Positions 32,433-40,153 of a stretch of DNA of 64,000 nucleotides are shown in pieces. The position numbers and the translations under genes were made by a program. Below the pieces are notes generated by a model. That model saw only the letters and a list, made by a program, of their open reading frames with translations. It was not told where the DNA came from and made no database searches. How positions within the stretch are numbered: the first letter of the stretch is position 1; each line of letters begins with the position of its first letter. The stretch is from Micromonospora sp. NBC_01699 (lineage in GTDB: Bacteria; Actinomycetota; Actinomycetes; Mycobacteriales; Micromonosporaceae): contig NZ_CP109199.1 in assembly GCF_036250065.1 (NCBI RefSeq), positions 7,938,083-8,002,082 of the forward strand. Direction: 5' to 3'.

Positions 32433-32448
32433 TCGAACACTTGTTCGA
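32433..32448. promoter_or_regulatory. LexA-type SOS box
   Basis: TCGAACACTTGTTCGA is a perfect palindrome matching CGAAC-N4-GTTCG, the SOS box of Gram-positive bacteria. It lies 12 bp upstream of the minus-strand gene start and 87 bp upstream of dcd. A TAGACT -10 box for the minus-strand gene adjoins it, and TCGAAC-N16-TAGTGC could serve dcd. Confidence 0.75.
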
Positions 32449-32535
32449 GTACGGTAGTGCGACACGCGTGAGCCCGACACCACCGCCGGTACGGGTACGA
32501 CGAAGTCGATCTCGACCGCTCGCTAAGGTGGCGGG

Positions 32536-33114
32536 ATGCTGCTCTCCGACCGTGACCTGGTCATCGAGATCAAGGCGGGCACCCTCGGGCTCGACCCGTT
32601 CGAGCCGGCACTGGTGCAACCGTCGAGCATCGACGTACGGCTGGACCGGCTCTTCCGGGTGTTCAACAACCATCTCTACACCCACATCGACCCGGCCAGT
32701 CAGCAGGACGACCTGACCTCGATGGTTGACGTGCCGGACGGCGAGCCGTTCGTGCTGCACCCCGGTGAGTTCGTGCTCGCCTCGACGCTCGAAGTCATCT
32801 CGCTCGGCGACCAGCTCGCCGGCCGACTGGAGGGCAAGTCGAGCCTGGGCCGGCTGGGCCTGCTCACCCACTCCACCGCGGGCTTCATCGACCCGGGCTT
32901 CTCCGGCCACGTCACGCTGGAACTGTCGAACGTGGCCAACCTGCCGATCACCCTCTGGCCCGGCATGAAGATCGGCCAGCTCTGCATCTTCCGGCTCTCG
33001 TCCCCCGCCGAGCACCCCTACGGCTCAGCCGTCTACGGCTCCCGCTACCAGGGCCAACGCGGCCCCACCCCCAGCCGCTCCTGGCAACACTGGCGAACCT
33101 GGCCCACCCGCTAA
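32536..33114 (+). CDS. dcd: dCTP deaminase
   Basis: This 192-residue protein has the Dcd pattern: [12 protein letters not shown] at the start, [60 protein letters not shown] and [15 protein letters not shown]. It converts dCTP to dUTP (or directly to dUMP, as in mycobacterial Dcd-Dut enzymes of this group) and feeds dTMP synthesis. The ATG at 32536 follows AAGGTGGCGGG. A SOS-type box lies upstream, which would link nucleotide supply to DNA damage. Confidence 0.95.
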   Translation: MLLSDRDLVIEIKAGTLGLDPFEPALVQPSSIDVRLDRLFRVFNNHLYTHIDPASQQDDLTSMVDVPDGEPFVLHPGEFVLASTLEVISLGDQLAGRLEGKSSLGRLGLLTHSTAGFIDPGFSGHVTLELSNVANLPITLWPGMKIGQLCIFRLSSPAEHPYGSAVYGSRYQGQRGPTPSRSWQHWRTWPTR

Positions 33115-33168
33115 CCCCCTGAACCCCCTAAACCCCTCCTCCCCTCCCCCGCGCCCGTCTCCGCTCGC

Positions 33169-33226
33169 CGATCTAGGGCAAATACGTGTGTTTGGAGATC
33201 AACAAGCACGTATTTGCCCTAGATCG
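33169..33226. terminator. perfect 20-bp hairpin between convergent genes
   Basis: CGATCTAGGGCAAATACGTG (33169-33188) pairs perfectly with 33207-33226 around an 18-nt loop. The size and the outer CGATCT/AGATCG ends resemble the dispersed hairpins at 15644 and 23481, although the inner sequence differs. It may be a bidirectional terminator or a third type of repeated palindrome. Confidence 0.85.
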
Positions 33227-33264
33227 CGGAAGCCAAGCGCGGAAGCCAAGCGCGGAAGCCAAGC
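33226..33264. repeat. 13-bp tandem triplicate
   Basis: GCGGAAGCCAAGC is repeated three times in tandem, adjoining the hairpin and lying 22 bp beyond the NlpC/P60 stop. Confidence 0.9.
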
Positions 33265-33285
33265 GGGGGGAGGGGGAGGGAGGGG

Positions 33286-34320
33286 CTAGTGGGGGCGGCC
33301 GAAGCTGTGGATGGTGCCTTCGTCTACGGGTTTCATTTTGATGGGTTCGCCGGCTTGGGAGGCGTGGACTACCCAGCCGTTGCCTACGTACATGCCGACG
33401 TGGTGTAGGTCGGCGTAGTAGAAGACGAGGTCGCCGGGGCGCAGGTCGGCGCGTTTGACGTACGCGGTGACCCGGCGCTGGGCGGCGGCGTTGTGCGGCA
33501 GGGTCACCCCGGCCTTGGCCCAGGCGGCGAGCATCAGGCCGGAGCAGTCGAACGTGTTCGGGCCGGCGGCGCCCCAGACGTAGAGCTTGCCGATCTGCTG
33601 GCAGGCGTACTTGACGGCGATGCCGGCGCCGCCGCCCGGGTACTCCGACGGGCACGGGGCCGGGGCGAGTGGACCGCCGCCGCCGTTGCCGTACACCTTG
33701 ATTCTCAGCTTCTGGAGCCGGTCGATCTCGGCGTCGATCTGCTTCTTCTTCGCGGCCAGGTCGGCCTCGGTCCGGGTGAGCTGGGCGACCAGGCTGTCCA
33801 GCGGGGCCTTCTGGGCCGCGTACCTCTCCTTGAGGTCGACCACCGCCTGCACGTCGTGCTGCTGCCGACGGGCGAACTGGTCGAGGATGGTGAGCTGGTC
33901 GGCGAGCATGGTCGGCGAGTCCGTGGTCAGGATGGCGTTGATCGCGGAGGTGTTGTCCCCCTTGTACGCCCGCACCGCCATCTCGCTGACCTTGCCCATG
34001 GCCAGGTCGACCCGGATCTGCAACGGCTGGATCTTCTTGGCCAGCGCGTCGGCCTGCTTCTTCTTGACGTCCAGGTCCTGACGGGTGGCGTTGTGTTTCT
34101 CGATGATCGGTTCGAGCTGGTTCCAGGCCACGTCGATCTGCTTCTCGATCTCGGCGACCGAGGGGTCGGCGTGGGCCGGGGCCCCGAGCAGGACGACGGC
34201 TACGCCGACGATCACGGCGAGCAAACTGGTACGGACGGGCCGACGGGTACGCGACCGCAAAGTCCTCGGGTCGACCGGAGTCGACCGTGTGGACAGCGGC
34301 CTCGGGGCATGGTTAGCCAC
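33286..34320 (-). CDS. NlpC/P60 peptidoglycan endopeptidase behind a c-di-AMP riboswitch
   Basis: This 344-residue exported protein has a signal peptide (SLLAVIVGVAVVLLGAPAHA), a coiled-coil region (EKQIDVAWNQLEPIIEKHNA and on to about residue 215) and a C-terminal NlpC/P60 domain with the catalytic Cys in NTFDCSGLMLAAWAK, His in LHHVGMYVGNGWVVHA and the intervening RPGDLVFYYADL. It resembles mycobacterial RipA-type DL-endopeptidases that cut peptidoglycan for growth and septation. The GTG at 34320 lies 12 bp after AAGGAG. Expression is probably set by the riboswitch at 34345-34508. Confidence 0.93.
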   Translation of the reverse strand: MANHAPRPLSTRSTPVDPRTLRSRTRRPVRTSLLAVIVGVAVVLLGAPAHADPSVAEIEKQIDVAWNQLEPIIEKHNATRQDLDVKKKQADALAKKIQPLQIRVDLAMGKVSEMAVRAYKGDNTSAINAILTTDSPTMLADQLTILDQFARRQQHDVQAVVDLKERYAAQKAPLDSLVAQLTRTEADLAAKKKQIDAEIDRLQKLRIKVYGNGGGGPLAPAPCPSEYPGGGAGIAVKYACQQIGKLYVWGAAGPNTFDCSGLMLAAWAKAGVTLPHNAAAQRRVTAYVKRADLRPGDLVFYYADLHHVGMYVGNGWVVHASQAGEPIKMKPVDEGTIHSFGRPH

Positions 34321-34344
34321 CGGGGTAGGCGCTCCTTCTTCCGG

Positions 34345-34508
34345 AACCGCCTACCGGGTTAGCTGACGGGTTCGGGCGGGAAGTGGCGCCCTACCACGAG
34401 AATTCGCGGATTCACCCCGAGGTGCTGGGTCCCCGGTTCGTTTCGGGAAACGATTCGGCGGTGTCGAGCCGGTGCCACCCGGGCTGGGTGGACTGGTACC
34501 GCCCCGAC
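34345..34508 (-). ncRNA. c-di-AMP (ydaO/yuaA) riboswitch
   Basis: The minus-strand leader contains the conserved ydaO segments in order: AACCGGGGACCCA (complement of 34426-34438), GGGGTGAATCC, GTAGGG, CCGCCCGAACCCGTCAG and CTAACCCGGTAGGCGG (complement of 34347-34362). In actinobacteria this class controls NlpC/P60 and resuscitation-type wall hydrolases and binds cyclic di-AMP, usually lowering expression. The 5' boundary is estimated from the promoter; a covariance search would refine it. Confidence 0.88.
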
Positions 34509-34516
34509 GATCTCTC

Positions 34517-34545
34517 ACAGTAGGAAGCCCGTTATCGAAGTGCAA
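34517..34545 (-). promoter_or_regulatory. promoter of the riboswitch-controlled NlpC/P60 gene
   Basis: On the minus strand TTGCAC (complement of 34540-34545), a 17-bp spacer and TACTGT (complement of 34517-34522) form a good promoter that would start transcription at the 5' edge of the riboswitch. Confidence 0.7.
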
Positions 34546-34616
34546 CCCGTGACAGGAAGGCAATCTTTCCGTATATCTGACAATTACTCAGGGTGTGTTG
34601 TGGTCGACATAAAGAG

Positions 34617-34654
34617 AACCCCTTGCTAATGGCGGGTGTCGCCAGCAAGGGGTT
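34617..34654 (-). terminator. intrinsic terminator after the second NlpC/P60 gene
   Basis: AACCCCTTGCT and AGCAAGGGGTT form a perfect 11-bp stem with a T-containing tail (CTCTTTATG) on the minus strand. It separates the two NlpC/P60 transcription units, so they are not an operon. Confidence 0.85.
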
Positions 34655-34685
34655 TCTTCATTGCAAATCTGGGCAATTAACCCGG

Positions 34686-35708
34686 TCAGCCCGGTCGACG
34701 GAACCCGGCAACCGGCATGACGTCAATGCTCTGCATCTGCACCGGCTTACCGGACCGTGGCGAGTGCACCATCAGCCCGTTACCGACATACATCCCCACG
34801 TGGTGCAGATCACTGTAGAAAAAGACCAGATCGCCGGGTCGGGCGTCGGCCCGACTCACCACCTTGCCCTCGTTCCACTGTGCACCGGTGAAGTGCGTGA
34901 GCCGCACCCCGGCCTTACCCCAGGCGTACTGGGTCAGCCCCGAGCAGTCGAACGAGTTGGGGCCGGTCGCACCCCAGACGTACGGCTTGCCGATCTGCGC
35001 GCAGGCGGTCCTGACCGCGGTGCCGGCGGCACCACCGGGGTACGTCGCCGGGCAGGGGCCCTTGCGCAGCGACCCACCGGCGCCGCCCGACCCGTACGCG
35101 GTCAGCCGCAGCTTCTCCAGCCGCTCAATCTCGCCGTTGATCTGCTTGCGCTTGCCGGCAAGCTCGGTGTCCTGCTTCTTCTGCTGCGTGATCAGGTCGT
35201 CCAGCTTGCGCTTCTCGCCGTCGTACTTGTCCTTGGCCGCGGTGACGTCGGCGATCTGCTCCTGCTGCTGCCGGGCCAGGTGGTCCAGGATGGTGAGCTG
35301 GTCCGCGAGCTGGGTCGGCGAGCCGGTGGTGATCAGCGCGTTCAGGTCCGACGACGGGCCGGTCTTGTAGTAGCGCGAGGCCAGGTCACCGACCCGGTCG
35401 AGGGCCATGTTGGCCTGGAGCGCCAGCGGCTGAATCTTCTTTTGCAGGTCGGCCGACTTCTTCTGGTTCGCCAGAAGCTGGCTGTGCACCTTGTTGTACT
35501 GCTCGATGGTCGGTTCGAGCTGCACCCACTGGGCGTCGATCTGCTTTTCGATTTCGTCGACCGTCGGGGCGGCCTGCGCCTGGGCGGCGGGCAGCAGTCC
35601 GGCGAGCACCACCGCGGCGAGTGCCACCAGGCGGTAGGCACGACGACGATTGCCGCCGCCCGGATGCTCATGATTGGTCGAATGGCGATGGGAGGGCACG
35701 CGTGCCAC
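34686..35708 (-). CDS. second NlpC/P60 peptidoglycan endopeptidase
   Basis: This 340-residue paralogue of the gene at 33286 has the same order: signal peptide (LVALAAVVLAGLLPAAQAQA), coiled coil (EKQIDAQWVQLEPTIEQYNK to about residue 210) and NlpC/P60 domain with Cys in NSFDCSGLTQYAWGK and His in LHHVGMYVGNGLMVHS. It would cleave peptidoglycan stem peptides outside the cell. GTG 35708 is preferred because AAGGAG lies nine bases upstream. Unlike its neighbour it has its own promoter and a plain hairpin leader, not a ydaO riboswitch. Confidence 0.93.
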   Translation of the reverse strand: MARVPSHRHSTNHEHPGGGNRRRAYRLVALAAVVLAGLLPAAQAQAAPTVDEIEKQIDAQWVQLEPTIEQYNKVHSQLLANQKKSADLQKKIQPLALQANMALDRVGDLASRYYKTGPSSDLNALITTGSPTQLADQLTILDHLARQQQEQIADVTAAKDKYDGEKRKLDDLITQQKKQDTELAGKRKQINGEIERLEKLRLTAYGSGGAGGSLRKGPCPATYPGGAAGTAVRTACAQIGKPYVWGATGPNSFDCSGLTQYAWGKAGVRLTHFTGAQWNEGKVVSRADARPGDLVFFYSDLHHVGMYVGNGLMVHSPRSGKPVQMQSIDVMPVAGFRRPG

Positions 35709-35792
35709 CGGCACCGACTCCTTCGTTACCGACCGCCGGGTGCCACCCGAGGGGGGAAATGGGCGCCGACGTCCCACAGCGGTCGGAGCCCC

Positions 35793-35822
35793 ACATTAGG
35801 GGAAGGTTCGAGTGCGAATCAA
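35793..35822 (-). promoter_or_regulatory. promoter of the second NlpC/P60 gene
   Basis: TTGATT (complement of 35817-35822), 18 bp and TAATGT (complement of 35793-35798) form a promoter. The leader that follows can pair CCGACCGC with GCGGTCGG just before the ribosome site. Confidence 0.65.
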
Positions 35823-35851
35823 GGCCGGTGGGCGGATACTGCTCGCTGTAT

Positions 35852-36934
35852 TCAAACCGGCGCAATCGGTTGCCGGACAACGATCTCAGTGGACCTACCA
35901 ACGACGGCAGTCAATACATCGTCGAGCGTTACCACACCCAGCGGTGCCCGGCCGTCACTCACCAACACCATGTGCCGACGCTCCCGGCGCATCGACAACA
36001 ACAGCTCGGCCAGCGTACGGTCCGGCGGCACCACCGCCAGCACCCGCACCACGTCGGCCGGCACCGGCGCCCGCCGCGCCGCCCCGGCATACCCGAGTAC
36101 GTCCTTGACGTGCACGAACCCGAGCACCCGTCGGGTACTGCGCTGGACCACCGGGAACCTCGACCGGCCCGTACTCGTGGCCAGCACCTCCAACGACGCC
36201 GGTGACACGTCCTCGGCCACCGTCGTCACCGTCGACCACGGCCGCAACGCGTCCGCCGCGGTCTGCCGGTGCAGTGCCAGCGCCCCGGCGATCCGGGCGT
36301 GCTCCACCGGGTCGAGCAGCCCCTCCGTACGCGCCTGGGCGACCAGCCCGGCCAGCTCCTCCGCGGTGAACACCGTCTTCACCGCGTCCGCCGCCTCGAT
36401 CCCCCACAACCGCAGCACCTGGCGGGACGCCCACTTCATCGCCAGCAGCAGCGGCTTGGTCGCCGTACAGAAGGCCAGCATCGCCGGCCCGAGCCAGATC
36501 GCCGCCCGCTCCGGACCGGCCAGGGTGATGTTCTTCGGCACCATCTCGCCAACCACCGTGTGCAGGAACACCACCACCCCGAGGGCGAGCACGAACGCGA
36601 CCGGGTGCACCGCGCCCACCGGCATCCCGACCGCGTGGAACGGGCCCTCCAACAGGTGCGCCAGGGCCGGCTCGGCGATCGCACCCAGACCCAGCGAACA
36701 GATGGTGATGCCGAGCTGCGCCCCGGCGATCATCAGCGGAATCTGGTTCATCGCCGAGAGCGCCCACCGGGCCGGGCGGAGCACCGCCGCCATCGGCTCG
36801 ATCACCGTACGTCTGGAGGCGATCAACGCGAACTCGCTGCCGACGAAGAAGCCGTTGCCGAGCAGCAGGCCGAGGGCGATCAGCAGCTCGGTCACCGGGA
36901 GTGTCCCGTCGTCGGCCGGGTCATCCCGGTTCAC
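35852..36934 (-). CDS. CNNM/CorC-type membrane protein with CBS pair
   Basis: This 360-residue protein has an N-terminal CNNM (DUF21) domain with membrane helices (ELLIALGLLLGNGFFVGSEF, LGITICSLGLGAIAEPAL, LALGVVVFLHTVVGEMVPKN) and a CBS-domain pair (SRFPVVQRSTRRVLGFVHVK, RRHMVLVSDGRAPLGVVTLD). Relatives transport or sense Mg2+/Co2+; some are labelled hemolysin C. It lacks the C-terminal CorC/HlyC domain of its upstream neighbour, with which it overlaps by 14 bp. ATG 36934 or GTG 36895 may start it. Confidence 0.9.
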   Translation of the reverse strand: MNRDDPADDGTLPVTELLIALGLLLGNGFFVGSEFALIASRRTVIEPMAAVLRPARWALSAMNQIPLMIAGAQLGITICSLGLGAIAEPALAHLLEGPFHAVGMPVGAVHPVAFVLALGVVVFLHTVVGEMVPKNITLAGPERAAIWLGPAMLAFCTATKPLLLAMKWASRQVLRLWGIEAADAVKTVFTAEELAGLVAQARTEGLLDPVEHARIAGALALHRQTAADALRPWSTVTTVAEDVSPASLEVLATSTGRSRFPVVQRSTRRVLGFVHVKDVLGYAGAARRAPVPADVVRVLAVVPPDRTLAELLLSMRRERRHMVLVSDGRAPLGVVTLDDVLTAVVGRSTEIVVRQPIAPV

Positions 36935-38246
36935 CCGGCTCCGGCGGGCGCAGCACCCGGACCTGTTCGATCCGGTGCCGGTCCACCTCGACCACGGTGA
37001 ACTCGTACCCCTGCTCGGTGACCGCCTCCCCGGCGACCGGGATGTGCCCGAGCCGGGCCAGCAGGAAACCGGCCAGCGTCTCGTACGGGCCGTCGGGCAG
37101 CCGGAAGCCGGTCTGCTCGGCCAACTCGTCCCCGCGCCGCACCCCGTCGACCAGGACCGTCCGCTCGCCGCCCGGCACGGTCAGCTCGATCCACCCGCTG
37201 TCCGGCCCGGCCGCCGGGTCGAACTCGTCGGCGATCTCCCCGACCAGCTCCTCCACCAGGTCCTCGACCGTGACCACACCGTCGGTGCCGCCGTACTCGT
37301 CGACCACGATCGCCAGGTCGGCGTCCGCGCGACGCAGCGCGGCGAGCACGTTGTCCAGGTCAAGACTCTCCGGTACGTACACCGGCTCGCGGGCCACCGC
37401 GGCGACCGTCGTCTCGGCCCTGCGGGCCAGCGGTACGCCGAGCGCGTCCGGCACCCCGGCCACCCCGGTCACCAGGTCGAGCGTGTCCTCGTACACCGGA
37501 AAGCGGGTCCGCCCGGTGCGCTGCGCCAGGTCGAGCAGCTCGGCCACGGTGGCGCCGGCCCGCAGTGCCACCACGTCCACCCGGGGCGTCATCGCTTCGG
37601 CGGCCCGCTTGTCGCCGAACCGGATGGTCCGGCGCAGCAGCATCGCGGTGTCCGGCGGCAACGCCCCCGCCTGCGCCGAGATCGCGGCGAGCAGACCCAG
37701 CTCGTCGGCGGACCGGGCGCTGGCCAACTCCTCCTGCGGCTCCACCCCGAGCCGCCGCACCAGCCAGTTGGCCGAGTTGTTCAGTCCCCGGATCAGCCAC
37801 TTGAAGGCGATGCTGAACGTACGCATCGGCGCGGCCGTCGCCAGCGCCGCCGGCAGCGGCCGGGCCAGCGCGGCGTTCTTCGGGATCAGTTCACCGAAGA
37901 GCATCGACAGCAGCGTGGCCAGCACCAGCGCCAGCAGCGGGGTGACCGGCTCGGTGCGGTCGCCGATCAGTGGCCGCAGCACCGGGCCGAAGATCTTCGC
38001 CAGCGCCGGCTCGGCGAGATAGCCGGTGAGCAGGGCGGTGATGGTGATGCCCAACTGCGCCCCGGAGAGCTGGAAGGACAGCTCCCGCAGTGCCTTGTGG
38101 ACCGTGCCGGCCCGGCGATCCCCGGCGGCGGCACGCTGGTCGATCTGGGCCCGGTCGACGGTCACGAGGGCGAATTCGGCCACCACGAAGAACGCGTTGC
38201 CGGCGGTCAGCAGCACGAAGGCGACCAGCGGCAGAAGGGTCGTCAA
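36921..38246 (-). CDS. CNNM/CorC-type membrane protein, full length
   Basis: This 441-residue protein has the complete domain order: CNNM membrane domain (LLPLVAFVLLTAGNAFFVVA, LGITITALLTGYLAEPAL, LLSMLFGELIPKN), two CBS domains (TRFPVYEDTLDLVTGVAGVP, ADLAIVVDEYGGTDGVVTVE) and a C-terminal transporter-associated CorC/HlyC domain (LVDGVRRGDELAEQTGFRLP and on). It is inferred to handle divalent cations. The tandem pair with the next gene is common in actinobacteria. It is the first gene of the leftward pair. Confidence 0.92.
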   Translation of the reverse strand: MTTLLPLVAFVLLTAGNAFFVVAEFALVTVDRAQIDQRAAAGDRRAGTVHKALRELSFQLSGAQLGITITALLTGYLAEPALAKIFGPVLRPLIGDRTEPVTPLLALVLATLLSMLFGELIPKNAALARPLPAALATAAPMRTFSIAFKWLIRGLNNSANWLVRRLGVEPQEELASARSADELGLLAAISAQAGALPPDTAMLLRRTIRFGDKRAAEAMTPRVDVVALRAGATVAELLDLAQRTGRTRFPVYEDTLDLVTGVAGVPDALGVPLARRAETTVAAVAREPVYVPESLDLDNVLAALRRADADLAIVVDEYGGTDGVVTVEDLVEELVGEIADEFDPAAGPDSGWIELTVPGGERTVLVDGVRRGDELAEQTGFRLPDGPYETLAGFLLARLGHIPVAGEAVTEQGYEFTVVEVDRHRIEQVRVLRPPEPGEPG

Positions 38247-38325
38247 CAGCGGGCTATCGATGATCTGCTCACCTCTGCGCCGATTGTTCCACGACTATGC
38301 GGATGGCACGAGCGCTGACGGCAGG

Positions 38326-38970
38326 TCAACTACCGAGGTAGCGGAGCACCGCCAGCACCCGGCGGCTGTAGCCGGTCGTGTGCGACAGCCCCAGCTTCTC
38401 GAAGATCGAGTTCACGTGTTTCTCCACCGCGCTCTGCGAGACGTGCAGCTGCCCGGCGATGGTGGCATTCGTCTGCCCCTGCGCCATCTGGTCGAGCACC
38501 GCCCGCTCCCGCTCGGTGAGCCGGCCCAACGAGTCCACGTGCGACGTACGCGCGAGCAGCTGACGTACCACCTCCGGGTCGAAGGCGGTGCCGCCGGCGC
38601 CGACCCGGGCCAGGGCGTCGAGGAACTCGCCGACCTCCACCACCCGGTCCTTCAACAGGTAACCAACCCCGTCGGTGTGGCCACCGAGCAGCTCGACCGC
38701 GTACCGCTTCTCCACGTACTGGGAGAGGACCAGGACCCCGACGGCCGGCCAGCGGCGGCGGATCTCCAGGGCGGCGCGCAGCCCCTCGTCGGTGTGCGTC
38801 GGCGGCATCCGTACGTCCGCGACCACGACATCGGGCGGTCCCGCCGCGACCGCCGCGACCAGGGCGACCGCGTCGCCGACCGCGGCCACCACCTCGTGCC
38901 CCTCCTCGACCAGCAGCCGGGCCAACCCCTCCCGCAGCAGGGTCGAGTCCTCGGCCAGGATCACCCGCAC
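38326..38970 (-). CDS. NarL/LuxR-type response regulator
   Basis: This 214-residue protein has a receiver domain (MRVILAEDSTLLREGLARLL-like start, phospho-acceptor Asp in VVVADVRMPP, Lys in GVGYLLKDRV) and a C-terminal LuxR helix-turn-helix (LTERERAVLDQMAQGQTNAT, IAGQLHVSQSAVEKHVNSIF). GTG 38970 overlaps the end of the kinase gene by 10 bp. It is the partner of the sensor kinase encoded just upstream; the targets are unknown. Confidence 0.93.
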   Translation of the reverse strand: MRVILAEDSTLLREGLARLLVEEGHEVVAAVGDAVALVAAVAAGPPDVVVADVRMPPTHTDEGLRAALEIRRRWPAVGVLVLSQYVEKRYAVELLGGHTDGVGYLLKDRVVEVGEFLDALARVGAGGTAFDPEVVRQLLARTSHVDSLGRLTERERAVLDQMAQGQTNATIAGQLHVSQSAVEKHVNSIFEKLGLSHTTGYSRRVLAVLRYLGS

Positions 38971-40127
38971 GGCAGCTCCGCGACGACAGTGGTCGGGCCA
39001 CCGGGCGGGCTGTCCACCCGGAACCGGCCGTCCAGCGCCGCCACCCGGCGGGCCAGCCCGGCCAGGCCGCTGCCGGTCGGGTCCGCGCCACCGATCCCGT
39101 CGTCCTCGATCGTCACCACGACCGCATTCTGCCCCGGCGCCACCCCGACCACGACCCGGCCGGCGCGGGCATGCTTGGCCGCGTTCGTCACCGCCTCCGA
39201 CACCACGAAGTACGCGGCGGTCCGGACCCGGTCCGGCGGCTGCTCGACCAGCCGGTAGTGGATCGTCACCGGCACCCCGGCCCGCTCGCCCACCCCGGCC
39301 AACGCGTCCTGGAGGCCGAGGTTGTCCAGCGCGGCGGGATACACCCGCCAGGCGACCTCGCGCAGATCGTCCAGGGCCGTACGGGACTCCTCGTGCGCCT
39401 GCCGGAGCAGCTCCCCGGCCCGGTCCGGGTCGTCGGTGCGGCGGGCCCGGCCGAGCAGCATGCCGAGCGCGACCAGCCGCTGCTGAAGACCGTCGTGCAG
39501 GTCCCGCTCGATCCGCCGCCGCTCGGCGTCGACCGCCTCGACGATCCCGGCCCGGCTCACCGCCAGCTCGCTGATTCGGCGCTCCAGCACCTCCCGGCCG
39601 CTCGGCCCGAAGAACCGCCGACCCAGCCGCCGGTCCAGCGTGGCCAGGCCGATCAGCCCCTGCACGACCAGGAACAAGCCGATCAGACCGAGCAGGAGCT
39701 GACCGGCGAACAGCAGCGGACGGCTCTGGCCGGCGACCCACTCACCGAGCCAGACCAGTCCGGCCAGGGCGCCGTACGCGAAGGCCAGCAGGACGAAGCC
39801 GCCGAGCAGGCCGACGGCCCAGCGCAGACAGAGGTACTGCACCGCGCGCCGACCGCTGTAGTCGTCGGCGTTGACGCTGCCCAGGAACGCCGCCAGGCGC
39901 CACCGCTCCACCTCGGCCAGGTGCCGGGCACCGGACTGGATCTCGCGTACCGCCGCCCGTCGGGCTCCCGGATGCGGCCAGACCGGCACCAGGATCAGCC
40001 CGGACCAGATCAGGTACGTCAGGTCCACCACCGCGGTAACCGCGCCGAGCAGGACCCCGACCACGAGACGTACGGCCCGGCCAACCAGTCGTACGGCCGC
40101 CGCTGCGAAACGGGCCGTTCTCGACAT
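38961..40127 (-). CDS. sensor histidine kinase (HisKA_3 type)
   Basis: This 388-residue protein has an N-terminal membrane region (LVVGVLLGAVTAVVDLTYLI, then LGGFVLLAFAYGALAGLVWL and LLLGLIGLFLVVQGLIGL), the HisKA_3 phosphoacceptor motif ERRRIERDLHDGLQQRLVAL near residue 215, and an ATPase domain ending in GSGLAGLARRVAALDGRF. It would phosphorylate the overlapping response regulator. The start ATG 40127 is chosen because the membrane region begins right after it. The signal sensed is unknown. Confidence 0.92.
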   Translation of the reverse strand: MSRTARFAAAAVRLVGRAVRLVVGVLLGAVTAVVDLTYLIWSGLILVPVWPHPGARRAAVREIQSGARHLAEVERWRLAAFLGSVNADDYSGRRAVQYLCLRWAVGLLGGFVLLAFAYGALAGLVWLGEWVAGQSRPLLFAGQLLLGLIGLFLVVQGLIGLATLDRRLGRRFFGPSGREVLERRISELAVSRAGIVEAVDAERRRIERDLHDGLQQRLVALGMLLGRARRTDDPDRAGELLRQAHEESRTALDDLREVAWRVYPAALDNLGLQDALAGVGERAGVPVTIHYRLVEQPPDRVRTAAYFVVSEAVTNAAKHARAGRVVVGVAPGQNAVVVTIEDDGIGGADPTGSGLAGLARRVAALDGRFRVDSPPGGPTTVVAELPCG

Positions 40128-40153
40128 CGCGGCAGGCCGGTCCAACGGCGTGG

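Noticed and set aside
34593-38318. A 1241-codon plus-strand open frame across the NlpC/P60 and CNNM genes
   Set aside because: It is antisense to four genes with clear domains; its composition is that of a shadow frame in GC-rich DNA and it contains no recognisable domain.
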